A stretch of DNA of 64,000 nt from Candidatus Metalachnospira gallinarum (lineage in GTDB: Bacteria > Bacillota > Clostridia > Lachnospirales > Anaerotignaceae): the NCBI GenBank assembly GCA_904378045.1, contig CAJFHC010000003.1:30432-94431 (forward strand), written 5' to 3'. The position numbers were made by a program, and so were the translations under genes. Below are positions 51,565 through 60,273 of this stretch, piece after piece. Numbering within the stretch: the first letter of the stretch is position 1; every line of letters starts with the position of its first letter. Below the pieces are notes generated by a model that had not been told where the DNA came from, searched no databases, and saw only the letters and a list, made by a program, of their open reading frames with translations.

Positions 51565-52470
51565 TTATTCCGCCTGTTCATCTTCCGCGCCGGCGGCCAT
51601 ATTGGCGCAGTTCATGGCGTAAAGCCGTATACGCATGTCCTTTCTTGTTTTTGCGGCTCCGTCCACAACGGATATAAGCGACTCGCCGCTCCTTCTTGTT
51701 GTTACTATGTAACCTCCGCTGTTGGTGTCCGACACCATCGTATTGGAATCATACACCGCCCCCGGATTCTCGGTAAAGTACATAGTCCAGATGTTTTCCC
51801 CGTCCTCCCAGACCATGTATCTGTTTCTTTTCATATGCGCTATAAATTCCTCAAGGCACCAGTCATTTTCAAAAAGTATGTCCGAGAACGGCTGTCCCAG
51901 ATATCTGATGTGCCACGGCTCATAGCCTATCTGGGTATAAACCTCCTTTTCCTTTGGATAACGCACCACAAATCCGTATCTGTGGCAGTTCTCCCTTATC
52001 CATACTCCAGCCTCGCTCTCTATGAAATTTTCCTCAAGAGAGCCGTCGTTGGAAAGGTCAATGGCAAGGGCGGTCTGGTGCTCGCTGGCCCCGGGCAGGG
52101 CGATATAGCGGCTCGTTCCCTTTATGGCGTCGGCAATATCGACTCCGTTTTCCACGGCGCTGTTTACGTCTCTGTTGTATACCTGCTCCTGCCTCTCATA
52201 TGAACGGTAGGTGCTTACCACAAAGGGCGCGTGTCCCAGCTCTTTCTCCATATCATCCAGCATCCTCGACAGGGAGGCCGCCGCCTCTTCGTTAAGATAG
52301 TAGGAAGTGTCCTCAAACCTGACCATTTCCGGCACATAGTCCGCCGATATCCTGTGGGCGAAATTCACCAGCTTGAGTATGCCCGTATCAACGTATGGCT
52401 CGGCAAAGGCCGTAACGCACATTAAAACGCTGAGTATAAAGGCGGATAAAACCGCGGCCGCTTTTGTCAT
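51565..52470 (-). CDS. D-alanyl-D-alanine carboxypeptidase (VanY/M15B type)
   Basis: A 301-residue exported zinc peptidase that trims the last D-alanine from peptidoglycan stem peptides. It has a signal peptide (VLSAFILSVLMCVTAFA), the zinc and catalytic motifs SEHQTALAIDLS (SxHxxGxAxD type, with Thr-Ala in place of Gly) and EPWHIRYLG, and STYRSYERQ. The C-terminal 90 residues form an extra beta-rich region with no known family. No vanA-type resistance genes are near, so this is housekeeping wall turnover. The ATG at 52470 has GGAGGTG upstream. Confidence 0.88.
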   Translation of the reverse strand: MTKAAAVLSAFILSVLMCVTAFAEPYVDTGILKLVNFAHRISADYVPEMVRFEDTSYYLNEEAAASLSRMLDDMEKELGHAPFVVSTYRSYERQEQVYNRDVNSAVENGVDIADAIKGTSRYIALPGASEHQTALAIDLSNDGSLEENFIESEAGVWIRENCHRYGFVVRYPKEKEVYTQIGYEPWHIRYLGQPFSDILFENDWCLEEFIAHMKRNRYMVWEDGENIWTMYFTENPGAVYDSNTMVSDTNSGGYIVTTRRSGESLISVVDGAAKTRKDMRIRLYAMNCANMAAGAEDEQAE

Positions 52471-52542
52471 GCCAAACACCTCCAAACATCAGAAGAAGTG
52501 ATCCAATCGCCGCTTTCGACGAATACGCTCCTTTTTCGATTT

Positions 52543-52571
52543 ATTATAAAATTTTTCGCCTTCGTTGGCAA
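52543..52571 (-). promoter_or_regulatory. Sigma-A promoter of the carboxypeptidase gene
   Basis: TTGCCA (52566-52571) and TATAAT (52543-52548) are 17 bases apart on the minus strand, 72 bases before the start codon. Confidence 0.75.
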
Positions 52572-52650
52572 GACAAAGGAGGCCTAATTAAGATTTTCTT
52601 ACAAAACAAATTTTGTCCTACGACCCAAGTTTTGCATATACTCCAATATA

Positions 52651-52684
52651 AAAAGCCCCTTCACGGCGTTCCCGCAAAGAGGCT
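52651..52684 (-). terminator. Terminator after the YlbF-like gene
   Basis: On the minus strand AGCCTCTT pairs with AAGGGGCT (one G-U) around about 15 bases, followed by TTTTTA. It closes the rnjA-ylbF unit. Confidence 0.8.
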
Positions 52685-52695
52685 ATTTTGTCTTT

Positions 52696-53013
52696 TTATT
52701 GTTTTTCGGCTATTTTCAGGCCGTCTCCAATACTGTCGTACACTCCGGTAACCATATTCAGCATTTTTCTCTCGCACAGGATATAGTTTCTCGTTGTTTT
52801 GTCCAGCATAAGATTTCTTCCCATTTCCCTGACTCTGGCAGCGTTTTCGGCCGAATAGTCCGACATAAGCGAGCCTCTCAGCCGTTTATAGGAATCTATC
52901 TGCTCCATCTGGGAGGGCGCGATCCTTTCCTTAGCCCTCATATAATCCCTGTATGCCTCGGTGCCCGCAAGCGCGGCTATAAGTCCGTCAACGGCGTTCT
53001 TCAGCTTTTCCAA
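52696..53013 (-). CDS. YlbF/YmcA-like protein
   Basis: A 105-residue all-helical protein. The pattern of an N-terminal helix (VDGLIAALAGTEAYRDYMRAKERI) and a second long helix ending NYILCERKMLNMVTGVYDSIGDGL fits the YlbF/YmcA family, whose Bacillus members form the Y-complex that helps RNase Y cut mRNA. It lies 13 bases behind RNase J, another RNA-processing enzyme, which supports the assignment. Sequence match is moderate. Confidence 0.7.
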   Translation of the reverse strand: MEKLKNAVDGLIAALAGTEAYRDYMRAKERIAPSQMEQIDSYKRLRGSLMSDYSAENAARVREMGRNLMLDKTTRNYILCERKMLNMVTGVYDSIGDGLKIAEKQ

Positions 53014-53026
53014 TATGTTTCTCCCC

Positions 53027-54697
53027 TTATATCTCCATTATTATCGGCAGTATAACAGGGCTTCTCTGGGTCTTCTGCCAGAGGAAGTTTTTAAGCGTAT
53101 CCTTGATGATGTTCTTTATATTCGACCATCCGGATATATGCCTTGTCTCGCATTTCATAAGCGCGTCGTTTATTACGTTTCTCGCCTCTTCCATAAGGCC
53201 CTCGGCCTCTCTGACATAGACAAAGCCCCTTGAGATTATGTCCGGTCCGGCAAGTATTGTTCCGGAAGCGGAATCCATGGTAACGACAACGACCATAAGT
53301 CCGTTCTCCGAAAGATTTTTTCTGTCCCTTAAAACAATGTTTCCGACGTCTCCGACTCCGAGGCCGTCAACAAGCACCTGTCCGGAAGGCACTGTTCCGG
53401 TAACTTTTGCTTCTTTTTTGGAAAGTTCCAGCACGTCGCCTATGTTCATAATGAATATATTATCCTTTGGTATGCCGAGGGACACGGCGATCTCCTTATG
53501 GCTGAGAAGATGGACATACTCTCCATGGACTGGCATAAAGTACTTTGGTCTTACGAGGGAGAGCATCAGCTTAAGCTCCTCCTGTCTGGCATGTCCGGAA
53601 ACATGTATGTCGGCGATGCCTTCGTAAACGACATCCGCGCCCTTCCTTGTCAGCTCGTTTATTACGTTTGATATATTCTTCTCGTTTCCCGGTATGGATG
53701 AAGCGCTTATTATTATTTTGTCACCGGGCTTTATTGACACCTGTTTATGCTCGTTGGACGCGATCCTTGAAAGAGCCGACATGGTCTCGCCCTGGCTTCC
53801 CGTCGTGATTATGACCAGCTTGTCATCCGGGAAGTTTTTAATCTCGCTTATGTCTATAAGCGTGTTATCCGGCATATTGAGATATTCCAGCTCTATGGAC
53901 GTCTTAACGGCGTTTACCATACTCCTGCCTATGATGGCAACCTTTCTGCGGTATTTATAGGCGGAATTTACGATCTGCTGTATTCTGTGGATGTTTGACG
54001 AGAACGTCGCTACCATTATCCTGTTGTGGGGAGTTTCGCCGAAAATGTTGTCGAACACTCCTCCGACGGAGCTTTCCGACATGGTGAAGCCCTTTCTTTC
54101 CGCGTTGGTGCTGTCGCTCATAAGAAGGAGAACGCCCTCCTTGCCCAGCTCAGCGAACCTGTGGAGGTCAAGCACCTCTCCGTCTATGGGCGTATAATCC
54201 ACCTTGAAATCTCCCGTATGAACGACAACTCCCACGGGAGTAGTTATGGCCAGAGCCACCGCGTCGGCGATGGAATGGTTAGTATGGATGAACTCCACCT
54301 GGAAACATCCAAGTTTCACCTTTTCCCTGGGCACTACGGTGTGAAGGGTAACTATCTTGTCAAGTCCGTGCTCCCTGAGCTTATTCTCAAGAAGTCCCAG
54401 CGTAAGGAGCGTTCCGAAAACAGGCACGTTTATCTGTTTCAGCACATAGGGAAGCGCTCCGATATGGTCCTCATGGCCGTGGGTAAGAACAATGCCCCTT
54501 ATCTTGTCCATATTTTTTGTCAAATATGTTATATCCGGTATGACAAGGTCTATTCCGAGCATGTCGTCCTCGGGGAACGCAAGGCCGCAGTCGATTATAA
54601 CAATGTCGTCGTCATATTCGAGAACGGTCATATTTTTTCCGATCTCCTGCAGTCCGCCCAAAGAAATTACTTTTAACTTTGGTTTTTTTGAAGCCAA
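53027..54697 (-). CDS. rnjA: Ribonuclease J
   Basis: A metallo-beta-lactamase/beta-CASP nuclease with endo- and 5'-3' exonuclease activity on mRNA and rRNA. The 556-residue protein has the zinc motif LTHGHEDHIGALPY (about 74-87), SNSDSTNAERKGFT-type switch (LMSDSTNAERKGFTMSE), beta-CASP motifs ending HVSGHARQEELKLML, and the C-terminal domain. Only this copy is in the window; many Firmicutes carry two. A leader of about 100 bases separates it from repeat R2. Confidence 0.95.
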   Translation of the reverse strand: MASKKPKLKVISLGGLQEIGKNMTVLEYDDDIVIIDCGLAFPEDDMLGIDLVIPDITYLTKNMDKIRGIVLTHGHEDHIGALPYVLKQINVPVFGTLLTLGLLENKLREHGLDKIVTLHTVVPREKVKLGCFQVEFIHTNHSIADAVALAITTPVGVVVHTGDFKVDYTPIDGEVLDLHRFAELGKEGVLLLMSDSTNAERKGFTMSESSVGGVFDNIFGETPHNRIMVATFSSNIHRIQQIVNSAYKYRRKVAIIGRSMVNAVKTSIELEYLNMPDNTLIDISEIKNFPDDKLVIITTGSQGETMSALSRIASNEHKQVSIKPGDKIIISASSIPGNEKNISNVINELTRKGADVVYEGIADIHVSGHARQEELKLMLSLVRPKYFMPVHGEYVHLLSHKEIAVSLGIPKDNIFIMNIGDVLELSKKEAKVTGTVPSGQVLVDGLGVGDVGNIVLRDRKNLSENGLMVVVVTMDSASGTILAGPDIISRGFVYVREAEGLMEEARNVINDALMKCETRHISGWSNIKNIIKDTLKNFLWQKTQRSPVILPIIMEI

Positions 54698-54792
54698 AAA
54701 AACACCTCCTGTTCTTTTATTTTTATATCACATCGGCTCATCGGCCTATGTATATTCAGAGTTTAATAAAAGTCCTTAATGACTTTTCAGCG

Positions 54793-54964
54793 TGTCGAAA
54801 AAGTCCTTCGGGACTTTTTCGAGTTTAAATTAAGGCAATAAATCCCTATTTCTGCGGAAAGCCCTGAACTTTGTCAGGGCGCCGCCGGAGGCGGCTTTGG
54901 CCAAAGGCCAAAGTACTGACCAGTACCCCTTCCGCTCACAATGGATTAGTTTTTTGACAGTCTG
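54793..54964. repeat. Dispersed intergenic repeat, copy R2
   Basis: The left 90 bases are identical to copy R1 except in the first hairpin loop (TTCG here, TTTA in R1), and the right end CCGCTCACAATGGATTAG-TTTTTTGACAGTCTG is identical. The centre (about 54881-54930) is unrelated to R1 and consists of three short palindromes: GCCGCC/GGCGGC, TTTGGCC/GGCCAAA and GTACTG/CAGTAC. No flanking direct repeat is obvious. A similar AAAAGT/ACTTTT hairpin lies just outside the left end. Confidence 0.75.
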
Positions 54965-55009
54965 TTTTGTATTGATATTTCCATTTTTAAAAACGGGCGC
55001 ACTAAAACC

Positions 55010-55025
55010 CCGGAGCGTTCTCCGG
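55010..55025 (-). terminator. Probable terminator after the DUF1292 gene
   Basis: On the minus strand CCGGAG pairs with CTCCGG around four bases and is followed by GGTTTTAG. The U run is short. The flanking 54965-55009 holds nothing else. Confidence 0.55.
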
Positions 55026-55046
55026 CGAAAAAAGCGTCCTGTTTTC

Positions 55047-55352
55047 TTAATATTCCACTTCGTAGTCCTCGCCGTCAAAGAGCTTGGCCGCGGCCGCGAA
55101 CTCCTCTGCGTCGTCGATAACCGAATATGTTATCTCATCGTCTGACTCGCTCACTGCCTTAAGCACGGAAGCGTCTGCCTCGTCGCAGTCAATGTCCTTG
55201 CTGTCGATAACGAGGATGTATTCCATTCCGTTCATTTCTCTCCTGTCGATTACTACAAATTCTACTTCTTCTCCGGTCTCGTCGTCGATCATTGTGACAA
55301 CTTCCATATCATCGTCGTCAAACTCTTCCATATCCTTAAATTCATCCGACAT
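55047..55352 (-). CDS. DUF1292 protein (YrzB family)
   Basis: A 101-residue, very acidic protein with the DUF1292 pattern: VVTMIDDETGEEVEFVVIDRREMNGMEYILVID and the closing DEITYSVIDDAEEFAAAAKLF. Its role is unknown. It is the third gene of the conserved ireB-ruvX-DUF1292 set, which in most Firmicutes follows alaS; alaS is not seen upstream here. Confidence 0.9.
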   Translation of the reverse strand: MSDEFKDMEEFDDDDMEVVTMIDDETGEEVEFVVIDRREMNGMEYILVIDSKDIDCDEADASVLKAVSESDDEITYSVIDDAEEFAAAAKLFDGEDYEVEY

Positions 55353-55400
55353 CTGTTTTCTTCCTTTCTTCTGCTTGTTTTTGTTATTTTTACGGACCTG

Positions 55401-55853
55401 TTATATTTCGTCCTTTTCTTTCTCGTTTTTTATGCGCAGACTGTCAAGGTAGCCCTGAAGTATGAACACGGCCGCCATCTTATCTATCACGTCTTTTCTT
55501 TTTTCGTGGCTCAGCCCGGCGTCCATCAGCCTGTTATTTGCCGCCACTGTGCTGAACCTCTCGTCCCAGAGTATTATGGGTATTTTCTGGAATCGCCTTT
55601 CCATATACTCCTTGTATATCCTTGTTTTTTCGCAGCGTTCTCCCTCGGTATTGTCAAGATTTTTCGGATAGCCCAAAACAATGGTGTCCACGCCATATTC
55701 CTCTATGAGCTCGGCTATCCTTCCAAGGCTCTGCTTATGCTCGGACGGGTTGTTCCTTCTTATTATCTCCACGCCCTGGGCGGTAAGTCCAAGTCCGTCG
55801 CTTACGGCGACTCCAACAGTCCTGTCCCCAAGGTCAAGTCCTAAAATACGCAA
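55401..55853 (-). CDS. ruvX: Putative Holliday junction resolvase / pre-16S rRNA nuclease RuvX (YqgF)
   Basis: A 150-residue RNase H-fold nuclease; it is linked to 16S rRNA 5' maturation as well as to Holliday junctions. The catalytic acidic motifs are in MRILGLDLGDRTVGVAVSD, VLGYPKN, and the late LWDERFSTVAANNRL with a final Asp in RKDVIDKMAAVFILQGYLD. It lies between ireB and the DUF1292 gene. Confidence 0.95.
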   Translation of the reverse strand: MRILGLDLGDRTVGVAVSDGLGLTAQGVEIIRRNNPSEHKQSLGRIAELIEEYGVDTIVLGYPKNLDNTEGERCEKTRIYKEYMERRFQKIPIILWDERFSTVAANNRLMDAGLSHEKRKDVIDKMAAVFILQGYLDSLRIKNEKEKDEI

Positions 55854-55877
55854 AATCTTCTTCCTTTCATCCGCGGT

Positions 55878-56147
55878 TTATGATCTTCTGCCGATGTAGT
55901 CCTTTACGATCTCCTCAAGAATCTCGTCCCTTTCCAGCCTTCTGATGATGCTTCTGGCATTCTTATGGCTGGTGATATAGGTCGGGTCTCCGGAAAGTAT
56001 ATATCCCACAAGCTGATTGACGGGGTTATAGCCCTTTTCCTCAAGAGCCGCTATAACCGTAAGTATTATCTTTTCGGCCTCGCTTGTATACTCCTTTTCC
56101 ACAGCTCCGAATCTCATGGTCTCGTTCATTGAATTTTTCTTTTCCAT
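55878..56147 (-). CDS. ireB: IreB family regulatory phosphoprotein
   Basis: An 89-residue protein of the UPF0297/IreB family. In Enterococcus, IreB is a target of the PASTA kinase IreK and affects cephalosporin resistance. The conserved block MNETMRFG starts at residue 7, then [48 protein letters not shown] chose the ATG at 56147, five bases from GGGAGTG; the longer frame is not supported. The Thr residues phosphorylated in Enterococcus lie near the N-terminus, in the region of NETMRF here. Confidence 0.93.
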   Translation of the reverse strand: MEKKNSMNETMRFGAVEKEYTSEAEKIILTVIAALEEKGYNPVNQLVGYILSGDPTYITSHKNARSIIRRLERDEILEEIVKDYIGRRS

Positions 56148-56346
56148 ATCACCACTCCCAATGTAAAGAAAACTCCGCTCTTTCATATAGTTTGTATCAA
56201 AAACTCAGCGGCTTTTTTGAAACGGCCGCCTGCTGTTTTTACCGTTCCCAGCGGATCAGCCCCGCGCCGATCCTGTATACTATTAATTCTATAATATATT
56301 TTCTGGATTTGCAATGCAATTAGGAAAGTCTTAACAATTTCAATTT

Positions 56347-57660
56347 TCACACAAGCTCGCCGACGGCGCCCTCATCCTTGGATTCATTAAATTCCTTAGA
56401 CGAGATTATCCTTGTGTCAATAATTTTGTTTTTTATATTTTCCCCGCTTTTGGAAAACACCCTTATGTAGTTGGTCGTATATCCCTCATATACTCCGGGC
56501 TCGACTTCTCTTTCATACAATACGGGCATTATTCTTCCCTCGAAGCGCTTTATAAATTCCGCGCCCATTCTGTCGCTTTCCTTTATAAGCTCGGCTGTGC
56601 GCTCATTTTTGACGGAATTTTGTATCTGTCCGGACATTTTCGCGGCCGGAGTCCCCCTTTTTGGCGAATAAGGAAAGGCGTGTATTTTGGAAAATCCGGT
56701 TTTTTTCGCGAACTCAAGGCTTTCCTTAAAGTCCTCGTCCGTCTCTCCGGGGAATCCCGCGATTATATCCGTGGTCAGAGCCACGTCCGGAAAATATTTC
56801 CTCAGCGTCTCCACGGCCTTCGTATATCCTGCGGTGTCGTATTTCCTGTTCATTCTTTCAAGCGTCCTGTCGCATCCGCTTTGGAGCGAAAGATGAAAAT
56901 GGTCGCACACCTTGTCCATCTTTGAAAGCTCGGACGCGAACTCCTCCGTGACGATGTTCGGCTCCAGAGAGCTGAATCTTATCCGCTCCACTCCGTCCTG
57001 CTCCTGCACCCTTTTTATGATGTCAAGCAGAGTGACGTCCATCCTTTCCCTTCCGTATGACGCCACATGGATGCCTGTAAGGACGATCTCCTTAAAGCCG
57101 TTTTCCGCGAGGGTCTTTACCTCGTCCATAATGTCCTCCGGATCCCTGCTTCTGATGGGGCCTCTTGCGTAAGGGATTATGCAATACGAGCAGAACTGCG
57201 AACAGCCGTCCTGTATTTTAAGATACGCCCTCGTCCTGTCCGCCAGCTTGCTTATGCTGAGCCTCTCAAACTCATGCTCCCCGGCGATCTTTCCCACATA
57301 ATTTTTGACTCCGTCCTCCGGCCGGTAGCTTTCCACCAGCTCAACGATGTCTTTTCTGCCCTTTGTGCCGATTATAAGGTTCACTCCGTCGATCTTTTCT
57401 ATATCCTTCGGCGCCGTCTGAGCATAGCACCCTATGGCCGCCACTATCGCCTCCGGGTTCTGTCTTTTCACCTTTCGGATAAGTTGTCTGCTCTTTTTGT
57501 CCCCGAAATTCGTGACTGTGCAGGTGTTGATTATATATATGTCCGCCCAGTCGTCAACGCCGACCGTCTCATAGCCTTTATTGGCGAAAAGCTCGGCGAT
57601 GGCCTCGCTTTCATACTGGTTTACCTTGCATCCCAGGGCGTGGCTCGCAACTTTTTTCAT
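56347..57660 (-). CDS. mtaB: tRNA t6A37 methylthiotransferase MtaB
   Basis: Adds a methylthio group to threonylcarbamoyl-adenosine 37 of ANN-decoding tRNAs. The 437-residue radical-SAM enzyme has the N-terminal UPF0004 domain with three cluster cysteines (ALGCKVNQYES, INTCTVTN, IGCYAQ), the radical-SAM motif CSQFCSYC (near 153-160) and a C-terminal TRAM-like domain. The stop overlaps nothing, and the start overlaps the HAD gene stop by four bases. Confidence 0.95.
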   Translation of the reverse strand: MKKVASHALGCKVNQYESEAIAELFANKGYETVGVDDWADIYIINTCTVTNFGDKKSRQLIRKVKRQNPEAIVAAIGCYAQTAPKDIEKIDGVNLIIGTKGRKDIVELVESYRPEDGVKNYVGKIAGEHEFERLSISKLADRTRAYLKIQDGCSQFCSYCIIPYARGPIRSRDPEDIMDEVKTLAENGFKEIVLTGIHVASYGRERMDVTLLDIIKRVQEQDGVERIRFSSLEPNIVTEEFASELSKMDKVCDHFHLSLQSGCDRTLERMNRKYDTAGYTKAVETLRKYFPDVALTTDIIAGFPGETDEDFKESLEFAKKTGFSKIHAFPYSPKRGTPAAKMSGQIQNSVKNERTAELIKESDRMGAEFIKRFEGRIMPVLYEREVEPGVYEGYTTNYIRVFSKSGENIKNKIIDTRIISSKEFNESKDEGAVGELV

Positions 57661-58454
57661 AGTCCTTCCCTTTCCATAATGCTCTTTATGGTTTTTACCA
57701 CGGAATCCTCGTCGTTAGTGCCTATAACATTTTTCGCCCTGCCTCTGACATATTCGTCGGCGTTTCGCATGGCATAGCTTTCTCCCGCAGCCTCAAACAT
57801 CTCTATGTCGTTATAATTATCACCGAAAGCCACTGTTTCTTCCCTCTTAACGCCAAAGCGCTCCATAACATTCTCAAGAGCCACGCCCTTATTTGTCTCG
57901 ATGTTGAGGAAATCCAGGCTGTTATAGCCGGAAAGCGTCATATGGACCCTTCCCTCGAATTTGGGCTTTAGTATTTTAAGCGTCCTCTCCCTGGGGTCCA
58001 CGTTGTCAAAAAGCCCTATTTTGAAAATATCGTCGTCCACGTTCCTCAGATCGTCAACGCATTTTATCTCATAGCCGAATACGGGGTTTCTCATTATCTC
58101 AGCCAGCTCAGGGACATTGGTGTATGAATATTTCTTCCCGCACATAAAAAGCGATGTGTCCTCTATCTTATCTGTCTCCGTCAGTATTTCGTCCACAAGG
58201 CTCCTGTCCAGAGCGTTTACATAAATCTCCTCGTCCCCACAGACGGTATATCCGCCGTTTTCGGCGATATATATTATATCGTCGGCCACAGGCTCAAACT
58301 TTCTTCTCAGCGACATAAGCTGTCTGCCGCTGGCCGCCGCGAACATTACGCCGTCGTTATTAAGTTTCCTTATTATATCATAAATCTCGGTGTTGATCTC
58401 CCCATCACTGTTCAGGAGCGTTCCGTCCATATCCGTGGCTATGAGCTTTATCAT
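57657..58454 (-). CDS. Cof-type HAD-superfamily phosphatase
   Basis: A 265-residue HAD hydrolase of the Cof/IIB group, dephosphorylating small sugar or nucleotide phosphates. The nucleophile motif DMDGTLL (residues 7-13), the ASGRQ motif II, the lysine in ETNKGVAL and the closing GDNYNDIEMFEAAGESYAM are intact; the long cap domain lies between. It is the promoter-proximal gene of a two-gene unit with mtaB. Confidence 0.9.
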   Translation of the reverse strand: MIKLIATDMDGTLLNSDGEINTEIYDIIRKLNNDGVMFAAASGRQLMSLRRKFEPVADDIIYIAENGGYTVCGDEEIYVNALDRSLVDEILTETDKIEDTSLFMCGKKYSYTNVPELAEIMRNPVFGYEIKCVDDLRNVDDDIFKIGLFDNVDPRERTLKILKPKFEGRVHMTLSGYNSLDFLNIETNKGVALENVMERFGVKREETVAFGDNYNDIEMFEAAGESYAMRNADEYVRGRAKNVIGTNDEDSVVKTIKSIMEREGL

Positions 58455-58906
58455 TGGGTTACCTCCGTCGGTGAAAATTCCGTTCTGTCCTTATTATTTC
58501 CGCTAATTATATATTTTAACACAATAAAGCCGTCAAAACAACCAAAAATAGTGATAGTGTCAACGCCGAAAAGGCCGTATTTAATGGCAAATGCACCAAA
58601 GTTGTATTTTTTTTAAAAATTCTCACTGTTCATTTTTATCCGACAGCGAAAACGGATAAACAACTGCTTCCATCTTGGTATGATAGATGGCAATGAATCT
58701 AAAAATTTTACACTTCAATAGCATATTTAACTGGCCAATTAAGAAATTGTAATTGTTATGAGTTTATAAGCAACTATATGCTGAATGCAGCTCATAAATA
58801 TATTTGGTACAAAAACCGTTCCTTCTGACCAGCTTATCTTAACGGCATAAACAATCGCCCCGGAGCTCTGTCCGGGGCTTTTTAACGCTCTGTTTTACCT
58901 TCGCAA
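58455..58906 (+). ncRNA. 452-base intergenic region with a plus-strand terminator; possible small RNA
   Basis: No ORF with a ribosome site is present. GCCCCGG (58857-58863) pairs with CCGGGGC (58872-58878) and is followed by five T, a strong plus-strand terminator with no gene before it. Upstream, TTATGAG/CTCATAA (near 58757 and 58789) and CCGTT/AACGG (near 58817 and 58840) could form two more hairpins, and TTGTAA with TATAAG about 58749-58772 is a poor promoter candidate. The part nearest 58455 probably carries the minus-strand promoter of the HAD gene. Confidence 0.4.
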
Positions 58907-58935
58907 TTGATTTTTATGTAAAATACAATTATACT
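58907..58935 (+). promoter_or_regulatory. Sigma-A promoter of the SLH protein gene
   Basis: TTGATT (58907-58912) and TATACT (58930-58935) are 17 bases apart, 37 bases before the start codon and downstream of the orphan terminator. Confidence 0.7.
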
Positions 58936-58972
58936 TCTCCGTAGAACATTATGGTTTTAAAGGAGGATATTT

Positions 58973-59656
58973 ATGTTAAGAAATTTTAAAAAGCCATTGG
59001 CGCTTTCTATCGCTTTGATAATGACCTCGGCCGTTTACGCCTATGCGGAAGAAACGCCTGTGGAAACTGTGGAAGCGGAAGCTGTGGAAACCGTGGAAAC
59101 TGTGGAAACTGAAACGGATAACGTAGAAACCGCCGAAACCGAAGCCATCGTTGAAACCGATGACGCCGCTGAGACAGACGAGGTTGTGGATAACATTATT
59201 TCGGAAGCCGATAACACCGAAACATCGGACAAACCCGCAACAAGGCTTGACGTGGCCGAAGCTCTCTTCGCTCTGGCAGGAGAAACAGAAACCGAAAGTG
59301 CCGTGCCATTCTCCGATACCGGCTCTCCCGCCGTAGCCTGGCTTTACGAAAACGGAATAGGCGCCGGATTTGAGGACGGCACATTCCGCCCGGATGAGAA
59401 TGTCACAAGGGAACAGCTTGCCATGTTCATTTATAATTATATGAAATATCAGGGCAAGGACGTTTCAAACATCGAAGGAATGGGCATTTACGAGTATACG
59501 GATTACAACGACATATCCGAATGGGCTCTCACAGCCATTAGATACTGCCGCAACGCCGGACTTATACCCACAGGTCCCGGTATGGCCTACGGCCCCCAGG
59601 AAACCGTCGCAAAGGCCGAACTTGCCGGTCTTTTAAGTGAAATATCAAATATGTAA
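58973..59656 (+). CDS. Secreted S-layer homology (SLH) domain protein
   Basis: A 227-residue exported protein with a signal peptide (ALSIALIMTSAVYAYA, cleavage near 25), about 65 residues of acidic repeats based on VETVE and TAETE, and then a pair of SLH modules (VPFSDTGSPAVAWLYENGIGAGFEDGTFRPDENVTREQLAMFIYNY and TDYNDISEWALTAIRYCRNAGLI). SLH domains bind pyruvylated secondary cell-wall polymer. The protein is anchor plus spacer only, with no catalytic domain. AAAGGAGG precedes the ATG. Confidence 0.9.
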   Translation: MLRNFKKPLALSIALIMTSAVYAYAEETPVETVEAEAVETVETVETETDNVETAETEAIVETDDAAETDEVVDNIISEADNTETSDKPATRLDVAEALFALAGETETESAVPFSDTGSPAVAWLYENGIGAGFEDGTFRPDENVTREQLAMFIYNYMKYQGKDVSNIEGMGIYEYTDYNDISEWALTAIRYCRNAGLIPTGPGMAYGPQETVAKAELAGLLSEISNM

Positions 59657-59666
59657 GCGATAAAAA

Positions 59667-59700
59667 ACGCTCCCGGCCGTCGGCCTCGGAGCGTGATTTT
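59667..59700. terminator. Terminator between convergent SLH and hypothetical genes
   Basis: ACGCTCC and GGCC pair with GGCC and GGAGCGT around GTC, followed by GATTTTTTAT. A-rich sequence on the other side lets it serve both strands. Confidence 0.9.
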
Positions 59701-60249
59701 TTATCCTATCATGTTCAAAAGGGGCAGTATATACGAGGCGATATTCAGGCTCTTTCCGCTGAGCCATACCACATAGGGTCTGAGCCTGTTCCATTTTTCC
59801 GTAGGCTCGGCGGCGGAGGTACAGACCGTTTCTATCTCGTCCAGCTTTTGCGAGATTTCCTCCTTTTCCTTTTTGCCTATCTTCTCGCACCTGTCCATTG
59901 TCAGCCTGACGGAATCAAACTCCATCCTGTCATAGGGGCGGATATTGAAACCCTTGCTGTTTTCCTTCAAAAGCCCCTCGTTTTTATAGCCGTTGTCCCT
60001 GAACGCCTCAAGGCGGCTTATTATAAGCCTGAGATTGTCCCTGTATGTATCCCCGCTGTTGTTTTTCTTCTCATAGGCGGAAATGACCTTCAGATCCTTG
60101 TCAAAGCCGTCGATGACGTTGATATACTTATGTATCATCTTATCGAAAAGGCGGCCCATCCTCTCCCAATCAAAGGAATAGTTATCCCATTCCTTTTTGC
60201 AATACTCTATGTCGTTGTTGACCATTCTTTTAAGCTCGTATTCCAGCAT
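59701..60249 (-). CDS. Hypothetical helical protein
   Basis: A 182-residue protein, mostly charged helices (ELKRMVNNDIEYCKKEWDNYSFDWERMGRLFDKMIHKYINVIDGFDKD) with a more hydrophobic C-terminus (VVWLSGKSLNIASYILPLLNMIG) that might touch the membrane. I recognise no domain. It follows the AlkD-like gene by 24 bases and appears to be cotranscribed with it and with the metallohydrolase. Function unknown. Confidence 0.7.
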   Translation of the reverse strand: MLEYELKRMVNNDIEYCKKEWDNYSFDWERMGRLFDKMIHKYINVIDGFDKDLKVISAYEKKNNSGDTYRDNLRLIISRLEAFRDNGYKNEGLLKENSKGFNIRPYDRMEFDSVRLTMDRCEKIGKKEKEEISQKLDEIETVCTSAAEPTEKWNRLRPYVVWLSGKSLNIASYILPLLNMIG

Positions 60250-60273
60250 AAAGCCACCTCCTTCGAGGCTTAT

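Noticed and set aside
59041..59232. The VETVE region as a CRISPR-like or tandem DNA repeat
   Set aside because: Repeats are short, imperfect and in frame; they encode an acidic linker in the SLH protein.
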